From Patescibacteria group bacterium (lineage in GTDB: Bacteria; Patescibacteriota; Patescibacteriia; Patescibacteriales; Patescibacteriaceae), in contig JAQWEL010000004.1 in assembly GCA_028704945.1 (NCBI GenBank), forward strand, positions 1 to 64,000: 64,000 nucleotides of DNA, written 5' to 3'. The notes under the pieces were generated by a model. It was not told the DNA's origin, did no database searches, and saw only the letters and a program-made list of their open reading frames with translations. Both the position numbers and the translations under genes were made by a program. Shown here one piece after another: positions 25,016 to 33,904 of this stretch; the stretch's first letter is position 1; the number at the start of each line of letters is the position of its first letter.

Positions 25016-26236
25016 ATGATATTTGATGTAATCATTATCGGTGCCGGAGCAGCCGGGTTAATGGCAGCTACCCGAGCTTCTGAATTAGGGGCCAAGGTTT
25101 TAATTTTAGAAAAAAGAGCTGCGCCAGGAACAAAACTTTTAATTACTGGTAATGGCCGATGCAATTTGACTAATAACAGCTTGGACAACAGAAGCTTTGC
25201 TTTAAAATTTGGCAAAAAAGGAAGTTTTTTATTGTCAGGACTATCTAAATTTTCTCCGGCAGAAACAATTGATTTTTTTTTCAGACAAGGATTAAAAACT
25301 AAAGTCGAGGATGGTGGAAGAGTCTTTCCACTGAGTAATTCATCCAGAGAAGTTCTTGATATCTTGATTTCAGCTATTAAGAAAAATGGGGGAGTTTTTA
25401 ATTTTTCGTCAGCGGTTAAAAAAATAGTTTATCAAGATAATAAGGTTAAAGAGCTTGTCACTATAGACGGTAAAAGTTTTTCTGCCAAAAATTATATTAT
25501 TACTACTGGCGGAAAATCTTATTCTGCTACCGGATCAACCGGCGACGCTTACGATTGGCTTAAGACAGCCGGTCATAATATAGTCGAGCCGATGCCCAGT
25601 TTGACCCCTTTTATTTTTCAAGACAAGCTTATTAAATCGCTTGAGGGTCTAAGCCTTAAGTCTGTTAAGCTGTCAATGTTGGCAGGAAATAAAAAAATTG
25701 CTTCTGAAGAAGGCGCTATAATATTTACTGATAATGGCTTGAGTGGCCCGGCTGCTTTGAATTTAAGTCGCCATTATCCTCGTGATAATGAAAATATTAG
25801 TGTGGTGATTGATTTTTTACCACAAATTAACGAACGAGAACTGGAGAATATTTTTAATGGCAAGAATAATTTTTTAATTAAAAATGTTTTAGCAGAATTT
25901 GTGCCGATGAGATTTACTTTGGCTATCTTGGATTTGTGTCATCTTGAAAAAAATCTGACTGTTAATCAAGTAGCAAGACAAGATAGAAATAATTTAATCA
26001 AATATTTAAAAGCTTTTTCTTTAGATAAGCCTGAATTGGCTGATTTTACTAAAGCGATGCTTACTAAAGGCGGAGTCGAGTTGAAAGAAATTGATAATCG
26101 AACAATGAAGTCAAAAATAATCAGCAATTTATTAGTAGCTGGAGAAGTGCTTGATCTTGATGGTCCGACTGGTGGCTATAATTTACAACTGGCCTGGACA
26201 ACTGGCTATTTAGCCGGGGAAAATTCTGTTATTTAA
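25016..26236 (+). CDS. FAD-dependent oxidoreductase (HI0933/YhiN flavoprotein family)
   Basis: 406 aa. A Rossmann FAD site VIIIGAGAAGLMAA lies near the N-terminus, followed by ATRASELGAKVLILEK and the family motif LLITGNGRCNLTN. It ends with the VAGEVLDLDGPTGGYNLQLAWTTG signature. The family covers aminoacetone/BaiN-like and poorly characterised flavoproteins. A frame open to TTG 24983 overlaps tspO, but the ATG at 25016 is better placed. Confidence 0.85.
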   Translation: MIFDVIIIGAGAAGLMAATRASELGAKVLILEKRAAPGTKLLITGNGRCNLTNNSLDNRSFALKFGKKGSFLLSGLSKFSPAETIDFFFRQGLKTKVEDGGRVFPLSNSSREVLDILISAIKKNGGVFNFSSAVKKIVYQDNKVKELVTIDGKSFSAKNYIITTGGKSYSATGSTGDAYDWLKTAGHNIVEPMPSLTPFIFQDKLIKSLEGLSLKSVKLSMLAGNKKIASEEGAIIFTDNGLSGPAALNLSRHYPRDNENISVVIDFLPQINERELENIFNGKNNFLIKNVLAEFVPMRFTLAILDLCHLEKNLTVNQVARQDRNNLIKYLKAFSLDKPELADFTKAMLTKGGVELKEIDNRTMKSKIISNLLVAGEVLDLDGPTGGYNLQLAWTTGYLAGENSVI

Positions 26237-26262
26237 TTTTATTTATTCATAAAAAGTGCTAT

Positions 26263-26268
26263 TATAAT
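26263..26268 (+). promoter_or_regulatory. -10 element upstream of the CHASE histidine kinase
   Basis: TATAAT at 26263-26268, 25 bp before the start codon. No good -35. Confidence 0.5.
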
Positions 26269-26293
26269 TTTATTAGTTCTAATTTAGATTAAT

Positions 26294-28060
26294 ATGTTGA
26301 GAGATCTTTTAAGCAAGATTAATCTGTCTAGATCATTCTTGCCGACGATTTTATTTTTATCTATTTTTGGTTTATTCTCCTATGTTTCTGTTAAAGAATA
26401 TGATGTCTTAGCTGAATCTTCTCGTTATAAAGCTCAAAGAGAGATAGAAATTGTCGTAGATGATTTTAAAACCAATAAGAGTAGTATTGATTTAGCTTTT
26501 TATGCGGTTAGATCTTTTTTTGAATCCTCTGATGATGTAACCAAAAAGGAATTTTATCATTTTATCGAATCCTCCAGATTTTTAGAAATGGTTCCAGCTA
26601 TGTCGAGTTTTTCTTTTTCCAGCAATATTCCTTTTAAAGATTCAAAAAATTTTATAGAGAATTATAAAAATGATAAGACTTTTAATGTTAGTGGTTATCC
26701 CGATTTTAAAATTTTTCCTGAAACAGACAAAATGGCTCAATTTATTTTAACTTATGTTTATCCTGAAAATATTTTTGGCAAAGCACTTGGTTATAATATG
26801 CATTCTGATGAATCTAGGCGGATTGCCATAGAAAATGCCCGAGATAAAAATGAAGGATCAATATCTAAAATAGTTAATGTCTTACCAACAGGTGAACAAT
26901 CTTTTTTATATTTTTTGCCTGTTTATAATAAGGATTTGCCTATAGGGACATTAGAAGAGCGTCGAACAGCATTTTTAGGTACCGTTAACGGAACCTTTAG
27001 GGCTAATGATTTTTTTTCTTATTTTTTTGATAGAAGATTGTCAGGTAAAAAGATTTCGGTCAGGGTTTATGATTTATTAAACGGAAGAAATCAAACAGAA
27101 GAAGGTTTGATGTATTTTTATAATCCAAGCAATATCAACTATGGCAAAGCTAACGATGTGGTTAACTTTTTTCCAAGAGTTACTCAGAATTTCGATTATA
27201 AGATAGGAGGACGAACTTGGCGTTTTATATTTGAAACACAACCGGCTTATAATATGAGTCAAGCTGAAATTATGTTGCCATTTTTAACAGTGCTATTTGG
27301 TATTTTTTTAGGCTTAACTTTATCAACTATCCTCTATATATTACGTTACCGTAATGATGTCGCTAATATTAACCATTACAATAAAAATTTAAGAGAGCAG
27401 ACGGAATTTATCGCCACTATATCGCATCAGCTTAAAACGCCTTTAAGTGTTCTAAAAATCGGCATAGAAACGGTTGCTCAGGAAATTAAAGATAGAGATT
27501 TAGCTGAAGGAATGAAAAGCAAACTTAATAGCATTAACTCAATTGTTAATAATTTATTGTTTTATCTAAAGTATCAAAAAACAGGTAAAATTATTAAGGA
27601 CGATTATATTTCTTTATCTGACGTAGTAGCAGAAATAATTGGCGAGTTGGATCAAGTAATTGCCAGCAAAAGAATAAAGATTGAATATCATCGAGCGCCC
27701 ATGGATGATCAAACAATGATGGATAAAGAGCTGCTATCCAGAGCTATATTTTTTGTCATTGAAAATGCCATTATTTATAGTCCTGAGGGAGAAAAAATAA
27801 CCATTAGCGTGCTTGATAGCAATAACACTGGAGTGAAAATTGTTATCAGTGATCATGGTTACGGCATACCTCTAAAAGAACAAGCTTTGCTATTTAGTAA
27901 ATTTTTTAGAGCATCAAATGCTTCTTTGGGTAAAAATGAAGGATCGGGTATTGGTCTTTATTTATCAGATATGATTGTTAAAAATCATGGTGGGTTAATT
28001 TCGGTAGAGAGCTATGAGAATAAAGGTTCTACTTTTACAATTTTTTTGCCAAAAAAATAA
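26294..28060 (+). CDS. CHASE-domain sensor histidine kinase
   Basis: 588 aa. Membrane segments at ~16-33 and ~328-350 bracket an external CHASE domain (~60-250; YNMHSDESRRIAIENARDK resembles the CHASE core). The cytosolic part has a dimerisation helix with His378 (ATISHQLKTPLS), the N box ENAIIYSP and the G boxes DHGYGIP and GSGIGLYL. A response regulator is not nearby, so it may be an orphan or act through a distant partner. The following small membrane gene starts 5 nt past its stop. Confidence 0.88.
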   Translation: MLRDLLSKINLSRSFLPTILFLSIFGLFSYVSVKEYDVLAESSRYKAQREIEIVVDDFKTNKSSIDLAFYAVRSFFESSDDVTKKEFYHFIESSRFLEMVPAMSSFSFSSNIPFKDSKNFIENYKNDKTFNVSGYPDFKIFPETDKMAQFILTYVYPENIFGKALGYNMHSDESRRIAIENARDKNEGSISKIVNVLPTGEQSFLYFLPVYNKDLPIGTLEERRTAFLGTVNGTFRANDFFSYFFDRRLSGKKISVRVYDLLNGRNQTEEGLMYFYNPSNINYGKANDVVNFFPRVTQNFDYKIGGRTWRFIFETQPAYNMSQAEIMLPFLTVLFGIFLGLTLSTILYILRYRNDVANINHYNKNLREQTEFIATISHQLKTPLSVLKIGIETVAQEIKDRDLAEGMKSKLNSINSIVNNLLFYLKYQKTGKIIKDDYISLSDVVAEIIGELDQVIASKRIKIEYHRAPMDDQTMMDKELLSRAIFFVIENAIIYSPEGEKITISVLDSNNTGVKIVISDHGYGIPLKEQALLFSKFFRASNASLGKNEGSGIGLYLSDMIVKNHGGLISVESYENKGSTFTIFLPKK

Positions 28061-28064
28061 GCAT

Positions 28065-28406
28065 ATGAAAAAAGATATTTGGGATAAATATAATTCCGAA
28101 ATTAACCGAACCAAGATCAACTCAGCTAAAGACACAGCTGTTTTTCAGGAAAAAATAAATTTTTTACGTCATGAACGTTTAATCCATTTAATCGTTACTA
28201 TGTTTTTTTCCAGCGCAACACTTTTTTGGTTCTGGTGTGTGGCGAATATCAATAATGAATTAATCGTTTTACTATTTATTATTTTTTTAATTATAACCAG
28301 TTTTTATTTGGCTCATTATTATAAGTTGGAAAATATGTGCCAACACTGGCAAAAGCTTTATATTGATTTATTAAACAAGAGCAATAAAAAAACTGATCAG
28401 CGTTGA
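28065..28406 (+). CDS. Small membrane protein after the histidine kinase
   Basis: 113 aa with two membrane segments (~43-64 and ~66-86) and charged ends. Not recognised. A longer frame starts at 28014 inside the kinase gene, but ATG 28065 is 4 nt after that stop. Translational coupling suggests it helps the kinase. Confidence 0.55.
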   Translation: MKKDIWDKYNSEINRTKINSAKDTAVFQEKINFLRHERLIHLIVTMFFSSATLFWFWCVANINNELIVLLFIIFLIITSFYLAHYYKLENMCQHWQKLYIDLLNKSNKKTDQR

Positions 28407-28417
28407 TCAGTTTTTTT
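28387..28417 (+). terminator. Intrinsic terminator overlapping the stop codon
   Basis: The perfect stem ACTGATCA/TGATCAGT with a T-run ends the kinase operon. The TGA stop lies in its right arm. It also serves the converging trpS end. Confidence 0.8.
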
Positions 28418-28426
28418 AAATATATT

Positions 28427-29413
28427 TTATAAGCCGATTTTTAGTTTAACTCGTTTAATTTTTTCTTCGGCAAGCGGTTTGATTTTTTCAGCGCCAGATC
28501 TCATAATTTCTTTAATATCGGTTTCGCTAAAGGCGTTAGCTTTTTTTTGAAAATCAGATAAAAAGTCAGCTGTTATTTGGGCTAAATCTTTTTTAAAATC
28601 CCCATAGCCTCGGCCAGCGTATTGTTTTTCTACATCTTTAACAGTTTTAGCTGTTAAAAGAGAGTAGATTGTTAGTAGGTTACTGATGCCTGGTTTTTTG
28701 TCAACGTCTAATTTTACAATCGCTTCAGAATCAGTCGCGGCTTTCATTATTTTTTTAGCGCCGATTTCTGGACTGTCATTTAATGCTATCCAATTGTTAG
28801 CTGAGGCGGCCGACTTACTCATTTTTTTAGTTGGATCGTCAAGTCCCATTATTCTGGCGCCTTGCTTACGGATTAAGGCGGTTGGAATTTTGAAAGTTTC
28901 ACCGTATTGATAATTAAAACGCTTAGCAAGGTCACGCGCTAATTCGATATGTTGCAATTGGTCGTGTCCGACCGGTACAACGTCAGTGTCATAAAGCAAA
29001 ATATCGGCGGCCATTAAGACCGGGTAATCGAATAAGCCGACACTGATATTTTCTTTATTCTTTCCATCGGCTTTGTCTTTGTATTGAGTCATGTTTTCTA
29101 AATCGCTCATTCTAGCTGAGACGCAATTTAGAATCCAGGTTAATTCAACGTGTTCTTTAATAGCTGATTGAGTAAAAATAATTGATTTTTTAGGATTAAT
29201 GCCGGCCGCTAAATAATTTTTAGCCATTTCAATAACACTATTTTTTAGGCTGTTTTTTTTGTTTAGTGATGTTATGGCGTGATAATCAACAATACAAAAA
29301 ATAGATTCATATTCATCTTGAAGGGGAACCCATTGGCTTAGCGCTCCAAGATAATTGCCAATGTGCAGATTGCCGGTCGGCTGAACGCCGGAGAATATTC
29401 TTTTTTTGTTCAT
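28427..29413 (-). CDS. trpS: Tryptophanyl-tRNA synthetase
   Basis: 328 aa class I synthetase. It has the HIGH-like PTGNLHIGNYLG (11-22) and KMSKS near 197, usual bacterial length. It follows tsaD with 1 nt between stop and start. Confidence 0.95.
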   Translation of the reverse strand: MNKKRIFSGVQPTGNLHIGNYLGALSQWVPLQDEYESIFCIVDYHAITSLNKKNSLKNSVIEMAKNYLAAGINPKKSIIFTQSAIKEHVELTWILNCVSARMSDLENMTQYKDKADGKNKENISVGLFDYPVLMAADILLYDTDVVPVGHDQLQHIELARDLAKRFNYQYGETFKIPTALIRKQGARIMGLDDPTKKMSKSAASANNWIALNDSPEIGAKKIMKAATDSEAIVKLDVDKKPGISNLLTIYSLLTAKTVKDVEKQYAGRGYGDFKKDLAQITADFLSDFQKKANAFSETDIKEIMRSGAEKIKPLAEEKIKRVKLKIGL

Positions 29414-29414
29414 A

Positions 29415-30458
29415 TTATTTTAGTGTTAGATTTGGATTAGCGGTTAATTTTTGCCAACTAAAAGTTTGATTATTTAAAAATTTAAAATAGCCAGCTACCG
29501 CAATCATGGCGGCGTTGTCGGTTGTATATTCAAATGGCGGGACAATAAAAGTAGTTTTTGGCAGTTTCTCTTCGATTGTTTTTTTTAATTTTTGTCTAAG
29601 AACCAGATTGGCTGAAACGCCGCCAACTAATAAAATAGTTTTTGCGTTTGTTCTTTGCGCCGCCTTAACGACTTTGCGGGTTAGGGTGTCTGCTACCGCT
29701 TGTTCAAACTCATAAGCGTACTCAGGAATAAATTTTGACCAAGCTTTGTCTTTTTTAATAGCGTAAAATAAAGCTGTCTTTAAGCCAGAGAAAGAAAAAT
29801 CGCTGGAAGGATCATTAAGCATCGGTCTTGGCAAGTTTATTTTTTTGGTTGCCAATTTATTTTTGTCAGCTTTAAGCGCCGCCTTGGCAATAGCTGGCCC
29901 ACCAGGATAACCCAAGCCAAGTATTTTAGCCGCTTTATCAAAAGCTTCTCCAGCAGCATCATCTCTGGTGTCGCCGATAATTTTGTATTTTAAAGAAGAT
30001 TTTATTTCAACAATCATATTGTGTCCACCAGAGACAGTTAAAGCAATTGCCGGTAACTCCGGTGTTTTAGTGGCTAACCAAGCCGCATGAATGTGGCCTT
30101 CGATGTGGTTAACCGCAATGATAGGCAAATTCCAAGCAAAGGCCAAAGTTTTAGCAGTTTCGACACCCATCATTAAAGAAGTGATTAATCCTGGGCCAGC
30201 AGTGACGGCGATAGCTTTAATTTTTTTTGGCGCTTCATGTTTATTTATTTTAGCTAATACTAAAGCTTCATTAATAACAGGAATAATGTTTAAGATGTGT
30301 TCTCTGGCCGCAATTTCAGGCACCACGCCACCATATTTTTGGTGGATAGCTATTTGGGAAGAAACCACATTGGCTAATATTTTTATTTTTTTGCCTTTAC
30401 CCTCTAAAATGGCTACGGCTGTTTCGTCACAACTTGATTCTATGGCTAATATTTTCAT
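29415..30458 (-). CDS. tsaD: tRNA N6-threonylcarbamoyladenosine transferase TsaD
   Basis: 347 aa. ASKHA fold with metal-binding HIEGHIHAAW, the ATP motif TVSGGHN and the C-terminal CVGGVSANL-like LLVGGVSANLVLR. It transfers the threonylcarbamoyl group to A37 of ANN-decoding tRNAs. Operon with trpS. Confidence 0.95.
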   Translation of the reverse strand: MKILAIESSCDETAVAILEGKGKKIKILANVVSSQIAIHQKYGGVVPEIAAREHILNIIPVINEALVLAKINKHEAPKKIKAIAVTAGPGLITSLMMGVETAKTLAFAWNLPIIAVNHIEGHIHAAWLATKTPELPAIALTVSGGHNMIVEIKSSLKYKIIGDTRDDAAGEAFDKAAKILGLGYPGGPAIAKAALKADKNKLATKKINLPRPMLNDPSSDFSFSGLKTALFYAIKKDKAWSKFIPEYAYEFEQAVADTLTRKVVKAAQRTNAKTILLVGGVSANLVLRQKLKKTIEEKLPKTTFIVPPFEYTTDNAAMIAVAGYFKFLNNQTFSWQKLTANPNLTLK

Positions 30459-30518
30459 AAAGTTTTCTTTAGCTTAGCAAAAAGTTAGGAATTATTCAAT
30501 TACTAGTATTATTTCGCT

Positions 30519-30550
30519 CCTTCCGCCTACGCCAGTTGGCGGATGGCGGA
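30519..30550. repeat. REP-like nested palindrome
   Basis: TCCGCC...GGCGGA arms enclose an inner GCCA-GT-TGGC hairpin. It is related in its TCCGCC/GGCGGA core to the twin hairpin at 269-283, and lies at the left edge of the tRNA-Glu element. Confidence 0.65.
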
Positions 30551-30866
30551 TTGTTCGATTCCCATAGGGTTTGATACATAGCAAAAACAAGCTACTTATA
30601 CTATAATCTCTCTTGCTCGCTGAGTCGGGCTCTTCGTAACTTATAAATTAACTACTATTTTCTTGTTAATCTCACTCACTGGCCGACAGAATACGGCCAG
30701 TTCGTTCGTCCAGAGTCAGCGTTAACCTGATAACATCAGGTTAACGGACGCTCATTTAACGCTCGCTCGTTCCCTCACGAGCATTATTTCGCTCCTGACT
30801 TGTTCGATTCCCCTATGGTTTGATACATAACAAAAATAAGCTACTTTGTAGCTTATTTTTGTTATG
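30551..30866. repeat. tRNA-linked structured element C (downstream of tRNA-Glu)
   Basis: Non-coding. A 47-bp direct repeat (30551-30597 and 30800-30846, 43 of 47 identical) contains the T-arm mimic TTGTTCGATTCCC and flanks the core. Inside is the 12-bp stem with 3-nt loop beginning and ending in CG (30720-30731/30735-30746), followed by GACGCTCA. A 20-bp palindrome (30825-30844/30848-30867) reaches exactly the tRNA discriminator. Architecture as in elements A and B. Confidence 0.75.
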
Positions 30867-30938
30867 TAGTCCCTAGGGGAATCGAACCCCTGTTGTCGGG
30901 ATGAAAACCCGGTGTCCTAACCACTAGACGAAGGGACC
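30867..30938 (-). tRNA. tRNA-Glu (anticodon TTC)
   Basis: 72 nt with acceptor stem GGTCCCT/AGGGACT, anticodon loop TTTTCAT and T-arm AGGGGTTCGATTCCCCT. Discriminator A, no CCA encoded. The discriminator is also the first base of the downstream palindrome. Confidence 0.95.
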
Positions 30939-30966
30939 AAGTGGTTGTTATTTAATTAACAAAAGC

Positions 30967-30995
30967 ATTATAAAATAAGACAATAATTTTGTCAA
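30967..30995 (-). promoter_or_regulatory. Promoter of tRNA-Glu
   Basis: Minus strand TTGACA (30990-30995) and TATAAT (30967-30972) with 17-bp spacing, 29 bp before the tRNA. Confidence 0.85.
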
Positions 30996-31042
30996 TAAAA
31001 CATTTAGTAATATTTTTTACTTATTGTTGGCTATTTTTTGTA

Positions 31043-31071
31043 TTGTTGTTGTCTTATAAATTTGTTATAAT
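31043..31071 (+). promoter_or_regulatory. Promoter of the PLD-like gene
   Basis: TTGTTG (31043-31048) and TATAAT (31066-31071) with 17-bp spacing. About 13 nt of leader remains before ATG 31091, and this supports that start over the TTG at 30989. Confidence 0.65.
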
Positions 31072-31090
31072 TAAACAAAATAACAAAAAT

Positions 31091-32599
31091 ATGTTTAAAA
31101 GTGAATACGAAGAAGTATTAAGAAATCGTCGAAACCGTCGCTTGAAAAGGCTTAAAACTATCTTAACCGTCATCTTGGTCGCTATTCTCGTTGTTGCTAT
31201 TTTTTATAGCAACAAACCAATACCGGTTGGTCTTGATAGTCAAAGCCAAGAATTTATAACTAATGATGACGATCTTAACCTGATTGCTGATTTGTCTTAT
31301 ATTGATTCAGCTGGCCAAAAGATGCAAGAGCATAAGATTTTTGACACCATTTTAGATTATATTGACAAGGCTGAACAATATATTTTGCTTGATTATCATC
31401 TTTTTAATGATGGGCATAATTTAGGCATGACTAATTCTCGTTTATTGGCCGAAGAATTAACTAATAAATTAGTTGAGAAAAAACAGTCAATGCCCGACAT
31501 TAAAATAGATTTCATTTATGATCCAATTAATACCGGCTATACTAATACGTTTACAACAGAATTAGGTAAATTAAAAAGGGCTGGCATTAATCTTATCCCT
31601 GTTAATTTGAATAAACTAAGAGATTCTAATCCATTTTATTCAGCTGCATGGCGTTTAGCTTTATCTTGGTTTGGCGGTGGTGATAAAGGATTTTTTAATA
31701 ATCCTTTGGGCGACACTTTGCCTAAAGTAACTTTTCGTGGTTTAGCTGCTTTTCCGAATTTTAAAAGCGATTATCGAAGTGTTTTTTTAGCTGACAATAA
31801 TAGCAGATTAATATCAATTATTGGTTCTTTCAATCCGCATGGCTTAAGCGCTGATAATTCTAACATCGCTTGGCTTATCAAGGGTTCTTTTGGTACCGCA
31901 GTTTATGACTCTGAGGCAGTTGTTGCTACAATGAGCGGCAACGGCTTGTCTTATTTACCTGATAATTTACGTAAAGAAAACACAACAGAAAAAAATGAGT
32001 ATTATCGGGTTAAATTATTAACTGAAGGCGAAGTGCAAAGTGTTTTAGATAAGGCAATCAAAGAAACTACCGGTGTTGATGTTATTTATATAACTTCATT
32101 TTATTTATCTGATAGACATGTTGTCAGTTATTTAAAAAGCGCTGCCAAAAAAGGAGTGTCTATAAAGATATTGCTTGATCCTAATAAAGATTATTTTGGT
32201 TATCATAAATCGGGTTTGCCTAACACCGCGGTTGCTAAGGAGTTAGTCAAGAAGTTCGGTGACCAAATCAGTGTTCGCTGGTGCAATACTACTGGAGAAC
32301 AATATCATGCTAATTTATTTATAATTGTTTATAAAAATCAGGAAACCGCTAAGATTATTTCTGGTTCAGCCAACTTAACTGCTAAAAATTTGCATAATTA
32401 TAACTTAACTTCAAATATAGTCATTGATTCGGTTTCTCAAAGTAGGCTAGTCCAAGAAGCGATTAGTTATTTTGACAAGTTGTGGAGCAATCAAGATGGC
32501 AGACAGTATACGCTTGATTATAGTGCCTTTAAACAACCGTGGTTTTTACAAACCTGGGGTTATCGTTTAGCTGAATGGACTGGTTTTTGTTCATATTAA
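31091..32599 (+). CDS. Phospholipase-D-like membrane protein with degenerate HKD motifs
   Basis: 502 aa. Membrane helix at ~20-42, then two PLD-type halves. The strands after each motif are kept (IISIIGSFN in half one, IISGSANLT in half two), and residues around DYHLFNDG resemble cardiolipin synthases. But the HxKxxxxD motifs are broken: half one has SDYRSVFLAD where H and K should be, and half two reads YHANLFII with Asn for Lys. It is probably inactive as a transferase or uses another chemistry. Start at ATG 31091 is set by the promoter. The Kazal-domain gene follows after 15 nt. Confidence 0.75.
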   Translation: MFKSEYEEVLRNRRNRRLKRLKTILTVILVAILVVAIFYSNKPIPVGLDSQSQEFITNDDDLNLIADLSYIDSAGQKMQEHKIFDTILDYIDKAEQYILLDYHLFNDGHNLGMTNSRLLAEELTNKLVEKKQSMPDIKIDFIYDPINTGYTNTFTTELGKLKRAGINLIPVNLNKLRDSNPFYSAAWRLALSWFGGGDKGFFNNPLGDTLPKVTFRGLAAFPNFKSDYRSVFLADNNSRLISIIGSFNPHGLSADNSNIAWLIKGSFGTAVYDSEAVVATMSGNGLSYLPDNLRKENTTEKNEYYRVKLLTEGEVQSVLDKAIKETTGVDVIYITSFYLSDRHVVSYLKSAAKKGVSIKILLDPNKDYFGYHKSGLPNTAVAKELVKKFGDQISVRWCNTTGEQYHANLFIIVYKNQETAKIISGSANLTAKNLHNYNLTSNIVIDSVSQSRLVQEAISYFDKLWSNQDGRQYTLDYSAFKQPWFLQTWGYRLAEWTGFCSY

Positions 32600-32614
32600 T
32601 TTATTTTTAATATT

Positions 32615-33832
32615 ATGACTATGAAAAAAATTGCCGTGTTAATTTTGTGTTTTGGTTTTTTATTTGTTTTAACGCATAGAGTTCAAGCGATTATTGAAAA
32701 GACCAAAGTTAGCTCAGTTAAGTCAATTGAGCTCAAAGTTGATGACGGGAAAATTATTTGGAAGGCTGATGGTTATTCACCGTTGGGTTATAAAGTTGTC
32801 TGGTCCAAGAATCAAAATCCAACTTATCCTTGTCGTGAAGGTGATAAATATAATTATTTGCCCAGTCCTTCAGCTGCGGAAAGTTTGATTAGCACTTTTT
32901 ATGGTAATGGAATTTATTATGTTAGGGTTTGCGAATATTTAGAAGGGAAATGCGGAACATACTCTAATCAGATTATGATAGAATTATCTGAACTAAAAAA
33001 TCAGGAAGCTAGTGTTTGCGCCAAAGAAGGCTCTTGGTCAACCGGATCAATCAGTCCTGAATATCAAGTTACTTGTTGTAGCGGCCTGACCGGAAAAACG
33101 CCAGTCGCTGGCATCGTCGGCTCGAAATTGTTGTGCTTTGATGCTGTTAAGGGCGAACCGATTTGTCGTGTGGGTGATGGAACTGAAGGTTGGTATTATC
33201 CTAATGGACAGTTATTAGCCAAGGCCAGCTGTCCCCAGGAGCAAACTTTTTGTACAATGGAATATAGTCCGGTTTGCGGAGTAAATGGCAAGACTTATTC
33301 TAATTTATGTATGGCCAAAGCTGCTAATGTTAATGTTCTTAAAAATGGTGTTTGCCAGCCAGAAGATACGAAGGTTGTTGTAGATAATAAATATAAAAAT
33401 TGTGAGCTTTGGTTTGACGGTTGCAATAATTGCACAGTTAAAGATAATAAATTAGCTGGTTGCACTAAGATGTTTTGTAATGATAAAAAGAAATTAACCC
33501 CACGTTGTCTTAAGTTTGTTGGCAATAAGACAGAAACAAAAATTGATTTAAACGCTTGCGCTAAATATTATGATGGTTGCAATGAGTGTCAAGTCGAACA
33601 AGGTGTTTTAAAAAATTGCACCGAAAGAAATTGTATTCGTTTCGATACTCCTAAATGTTTAGAAAATAAAAAAACGGCTGATACAAAACAAAACAGCAAT
33701 GACGTTTTGAAAGCTAGGCTTGATGCGCAAGAAAAAGAAATTAAAAACCTGAAGCAAATTATTGAAAAGATGCAAAAGATTAATGAAGAAAATAATGTTT
33801 TATTAAAATCATTACTGGAAAAAATTAAATAA
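32615..33832 (+). CDS. Secreted Cys-rich protein with Kazal-type domain
   Basis: 405 aa. Signal peptide (residues 1-25, ending HRVQA). Residues ~30-125 are a beta domain. A Kazal-like module follows near 210-246 (FCTMEYSPVCGVNGKTYSN...C pattern), typical of serine-protease inhibitors. Next come two similar Cys segments of the CELWFDGCNNC/YYDGCNECQV type, and a coiled coil at the C-terminus (~355-405). It is the second gene after the PLD-like gene. It may block proteases of a host or neighbour cell; this is inference from the Kazal pattern. Confidence 0.75.
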   Translation: MTMKKIAVLILCFGFLFVLTHRVQAIIEKTKVSSVKSIELKVDDGKIIWKADGYSPLGYKVVWSKNQNPTYPCREGDKYNYLPSPSAAESLISTFYGNGIYYVRVCEYLEGKCGTYSNQIMIELSELKNQEASVCAKEGSWSTGSISPEYQVTCCSGLTGKTPVAGIVGSKLLCFDAVKGEPICRVGDGTEGWYYPNGQLLAKASCPQEQTFCTMEYSPVCGVNGKTYSNLCMAKAANVNVLKNGVCQPEDTKVVVDNKYKNCELWFDGCNNCTVKDNKLAGCTKMFCNDKKKLTPRCLKFVGNKTETKIDLNACAKYYDGCNECQVEQGVLKNCTERNCIRFDTPKCLENKKTADTKQNSNDVLKARLDAQEKEIKNLKQIIEKMQKINEENNVLLKSLLEKIK

Positions 33833-33851
33833 TCTTAGTTTATTCAATAAA

Positions 33852-33879
33852 TTAAAACCGCCTTATTAGGCGGTTTTAA
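33852..33879. terminator. Bidirectional terminator
   Basis: Perfect TTAAAACCGCC/GGCGGTTTTAA hairpin between the converging Kazal-protein gene and typA. Confidence 0.85.
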
Positions 33880-33904
33880 TTATGAGTAAAATTTAGCTAA
33901 GTTT

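Noticed and set aside
24984-28406. Alternative genetic code (TGA = Gly/Trp)
   Set aside because: TGA ends tspO, the small membrane gene, the 172-aa gene and others at expected protein lengths, so TGA is a stop.
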